A stretch of 64,000 nt of DNA, from NCBI GenBank assembly GCA_008711295.1, contig VUYV01000040.1:4310364-4374363 (forward strand). The letters run 5' to 3'. Shown here one piece after another: positions 63,169 to 64,000 of the stretch; the first letter of the stretch is position 1, and every line of letters starts with the position of its first letter. Source of the DNA: Anarhynchus alexandrinus. Lineage: Eukaryota; Chordata; Aves; Charadriiformes; Charadriidae. The translations under genes were made by a program, and so were the position numbers. The notes below the pieces were generated by a model, which ran no database searches, was not told the DNA's origin, and worked only from the letters and a program-made list of their open reading frames with translations.

Positions 63169-63294
63169 ATAGCGATGCCTCACCAGTGGTTAGAAGGTAA
63201 TCTGCCCGTCAGTGCCAAATGCGCAGTCTGTGACAAGACTTGTGGCAGTGTTTTACGCCTGCAAGATTGGAAGTGCCTTTGGTGTAAAGCTATG
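63169..63294 (+). CDS. DGKH: DGKH coding exon: second C1 domain, N-terminal part
   Basis: This 126-nt exon encodes 42 residues, [20 protein letters not shown] followed by [19 protein letters not shown] and KAM. It holds the second C1 finger from its first His: H-X12-C-X2-C, then X14 to C-X2-C. The remaining His and Cys ligands must lie in the next exon beyond 64000. The acceptor is acttcttcacag before ATA and the donor is gtaggt after ATG. Phase is 0 at both ends. The open frame runs on into the intron for about 70 codons, but that tail has no family similarity and should not be annotated as protein. Confidence 0.93.
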
Positions 63295-64000
63295 GTAGGT
63301 GCAATGAACCACCTCCAAATGTCTAGGATTTTGCCAGCTTTATTGCTCGCCATTATTTTTATGTTCTCATTTCATAACCGTGCTTTTGGATTAAGTAGGA
63401 GCAGGCAGCTTGTGCAAACTTATGTCTCTCTAACGTTCATAATGTCTCCTGACTTGCCATACTTACTTCAGTTAATTTTTCATACGCCCACAGATGCAGC
63501 TTTTCTTTAATAGGTGTTGTCATCCAATGTGTTTTCTCTGCCTTCTCCTAACTGATAACTGAAGGTTCAGATGCCTGTTTTGTATGCCTGGTAATCATAC
63601 GTTACTTTCTTGCCTTTTTATCATAGATATTGCTGTAATAATATTTTAGTAACATATCGTAATATTAGTAATACTAATATGTATTACTATTTATTAGTAT
63701 TATTGTAGTAATATTTTTATAGCTGCAAAATCTTGAATTTCTCTTCTTCAGGACACTCTGTAGGTTGCTGATTGAAATTCTGTAATATATTATTGCTGTT
63801 TCCCCTACATAGAGTTTTCTCTTAATTTTTTTAACTTGTCTAAAAAGATGGGTTTGATATGCTAGGCTACAGAAGTGGAAAGTCAGCAGTTTTTTATTGT
63901 TGAGGCTCTTGGCATATGGATATCTGAGGCTCTGTGTGTAGGCAGTGGGAAATAATTGGCATCTTCCAGACGTGATTTGAAATTTAGGTGAAGTGCAGCA
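63295..64000 (+). other. DGKH: DGKH intron, cut by window edge
   Basis: It begins gtaggt after the second-C1 exon. An AT-rich zone at 63645-63720 contains a perfect 11-bp inverted repeat (63669-63679 with 63692-63702). The next exon, expected to complete the second C1 finger, is not in the window. Confidence 0.85.

Larger units (their letters stand above)
35086..63294 (+). other. DGKH: DGKH gene, visible internal portion (six coding exons, continues past right edge)
   Basis: Diacylglycerol kinase eta is a type II DGK that phosphorylates diacylglycerol to phosphatidic acid, damping DAG signalling and feeding PA signalling, at membranes and endosomes. Six exons translate in order to a PH domain, a complete C1 finger and most of a second C1 finger, the N-terminal architecture of type II DGKs (delta, eta, kappa). 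All junctions are AG/GT and phases agree (0-0, 0-0, 0-0, 0-1, 1-0, 0-0), giving 563 nt of coding sequence. Residues such as [10 protein letters not shown] and YYAKDSK in the first exon fit eta better than my memory of delta (NNSFQRSKRR, YYAKTAK). Visible introns are about 1.5, 18.4, 0.3, 6.1 and 1.1 kb. The N-terminal exon was not found; the catalytic exons lie off-window. An alignment to avian DGKH and DGKD would settle the paralogue. Confidence 0.93.

Noticed and set aside
35086..63294. Assignment of the gene to DGKD, the close paralogue
   Set aside because: First-exon residues ([15 protein letters not shown]) and the EDEDG linker fit eta better, though only an alignment can exclude delta fully.
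63076..63510. 144-codon open frame spanning the second C1 exon
   Set aside because: Only 63169-63294 is exon; the flanks lack similarity and the acceptor and donor are clear.

Overview
This is a vertebrate nuclear window, almost certainly avian. The base composition is AT-rich and exons are sparse. The dispersed repeats are dominated by CR1 LINEs carrying the bird-type 3' end (ATTCTGTGATTCT-like octamer tail). No Alu-, L1- or B1-like repeats were seen. There are no operons, CRISPR arrays, rRNA or convincing tRNA genes. The species cannot be fixed from the sequence alone.

The only protein-coding gene I can support is diacylglycerol kinase eta (DGKH), on the + strand. Six consecutive internal coding exons are present with good splice sites and consistent reading phase: 35086-35196, 36702-36782, 55224-55328, 55641-55773, 61916-62022 and 63169-63294. 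Together they encode the pleckstrin-homology domain (first three exons), the complete first C1 zinc finger (fourth and fifth) and most of the second C1 finger (sixth). The N-terminal exon or exons are not visible in the window. The rest of the second C1 finger, the catalytic domain and the C-terminus lie beyond the right edge. Bases 1-35085 are therefore best read as the long first intron and/or 5' flank of DGKH.

Layout: 1-12783 is non-coding, with a small CpG-dense block near 3.7-3.96 kb. A CR1 tail lies at 12.78-12.91 kb. 12.9-23.6 kb is unique-looking DNA with candidate conserved non-coding blocks. A degraded 1.9-kb CR1 (+) lies at 23.64-25.57 kb, and an old CR1/L3-like LINE (-) at about 29.6-31.4 kb. 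A 330-bp pentanucleotide satellite with a higher-order pattern sits at 31.95-32.28 kb. 32.3-35.1 kb is unique DNA with a perfect octamer motif. The DGKH exons and introns follow from 35.1 kb. The 18.4-kb intron between the second and third visible exons holds a head-to-head inverted pair of CR1s (38.1-40.3 kb), a possible LTR remnant (42.8 kb), a 68-nt pre-miRNA-like hairpin (44,876-44,943), another CR1 (48.6-49.9 kb) and an assembly gap (53,187-53,368). The 6.1-kb intron before the fifth visible exon holds two short CR1 3' ends.

No undescribed coding system was found. The observations most worth a second look are the intronic hairpin, the CpG-dense block far upstream of the PH exons, the higher-order pentanucleotide array, and several enhancer-like unique blocks.
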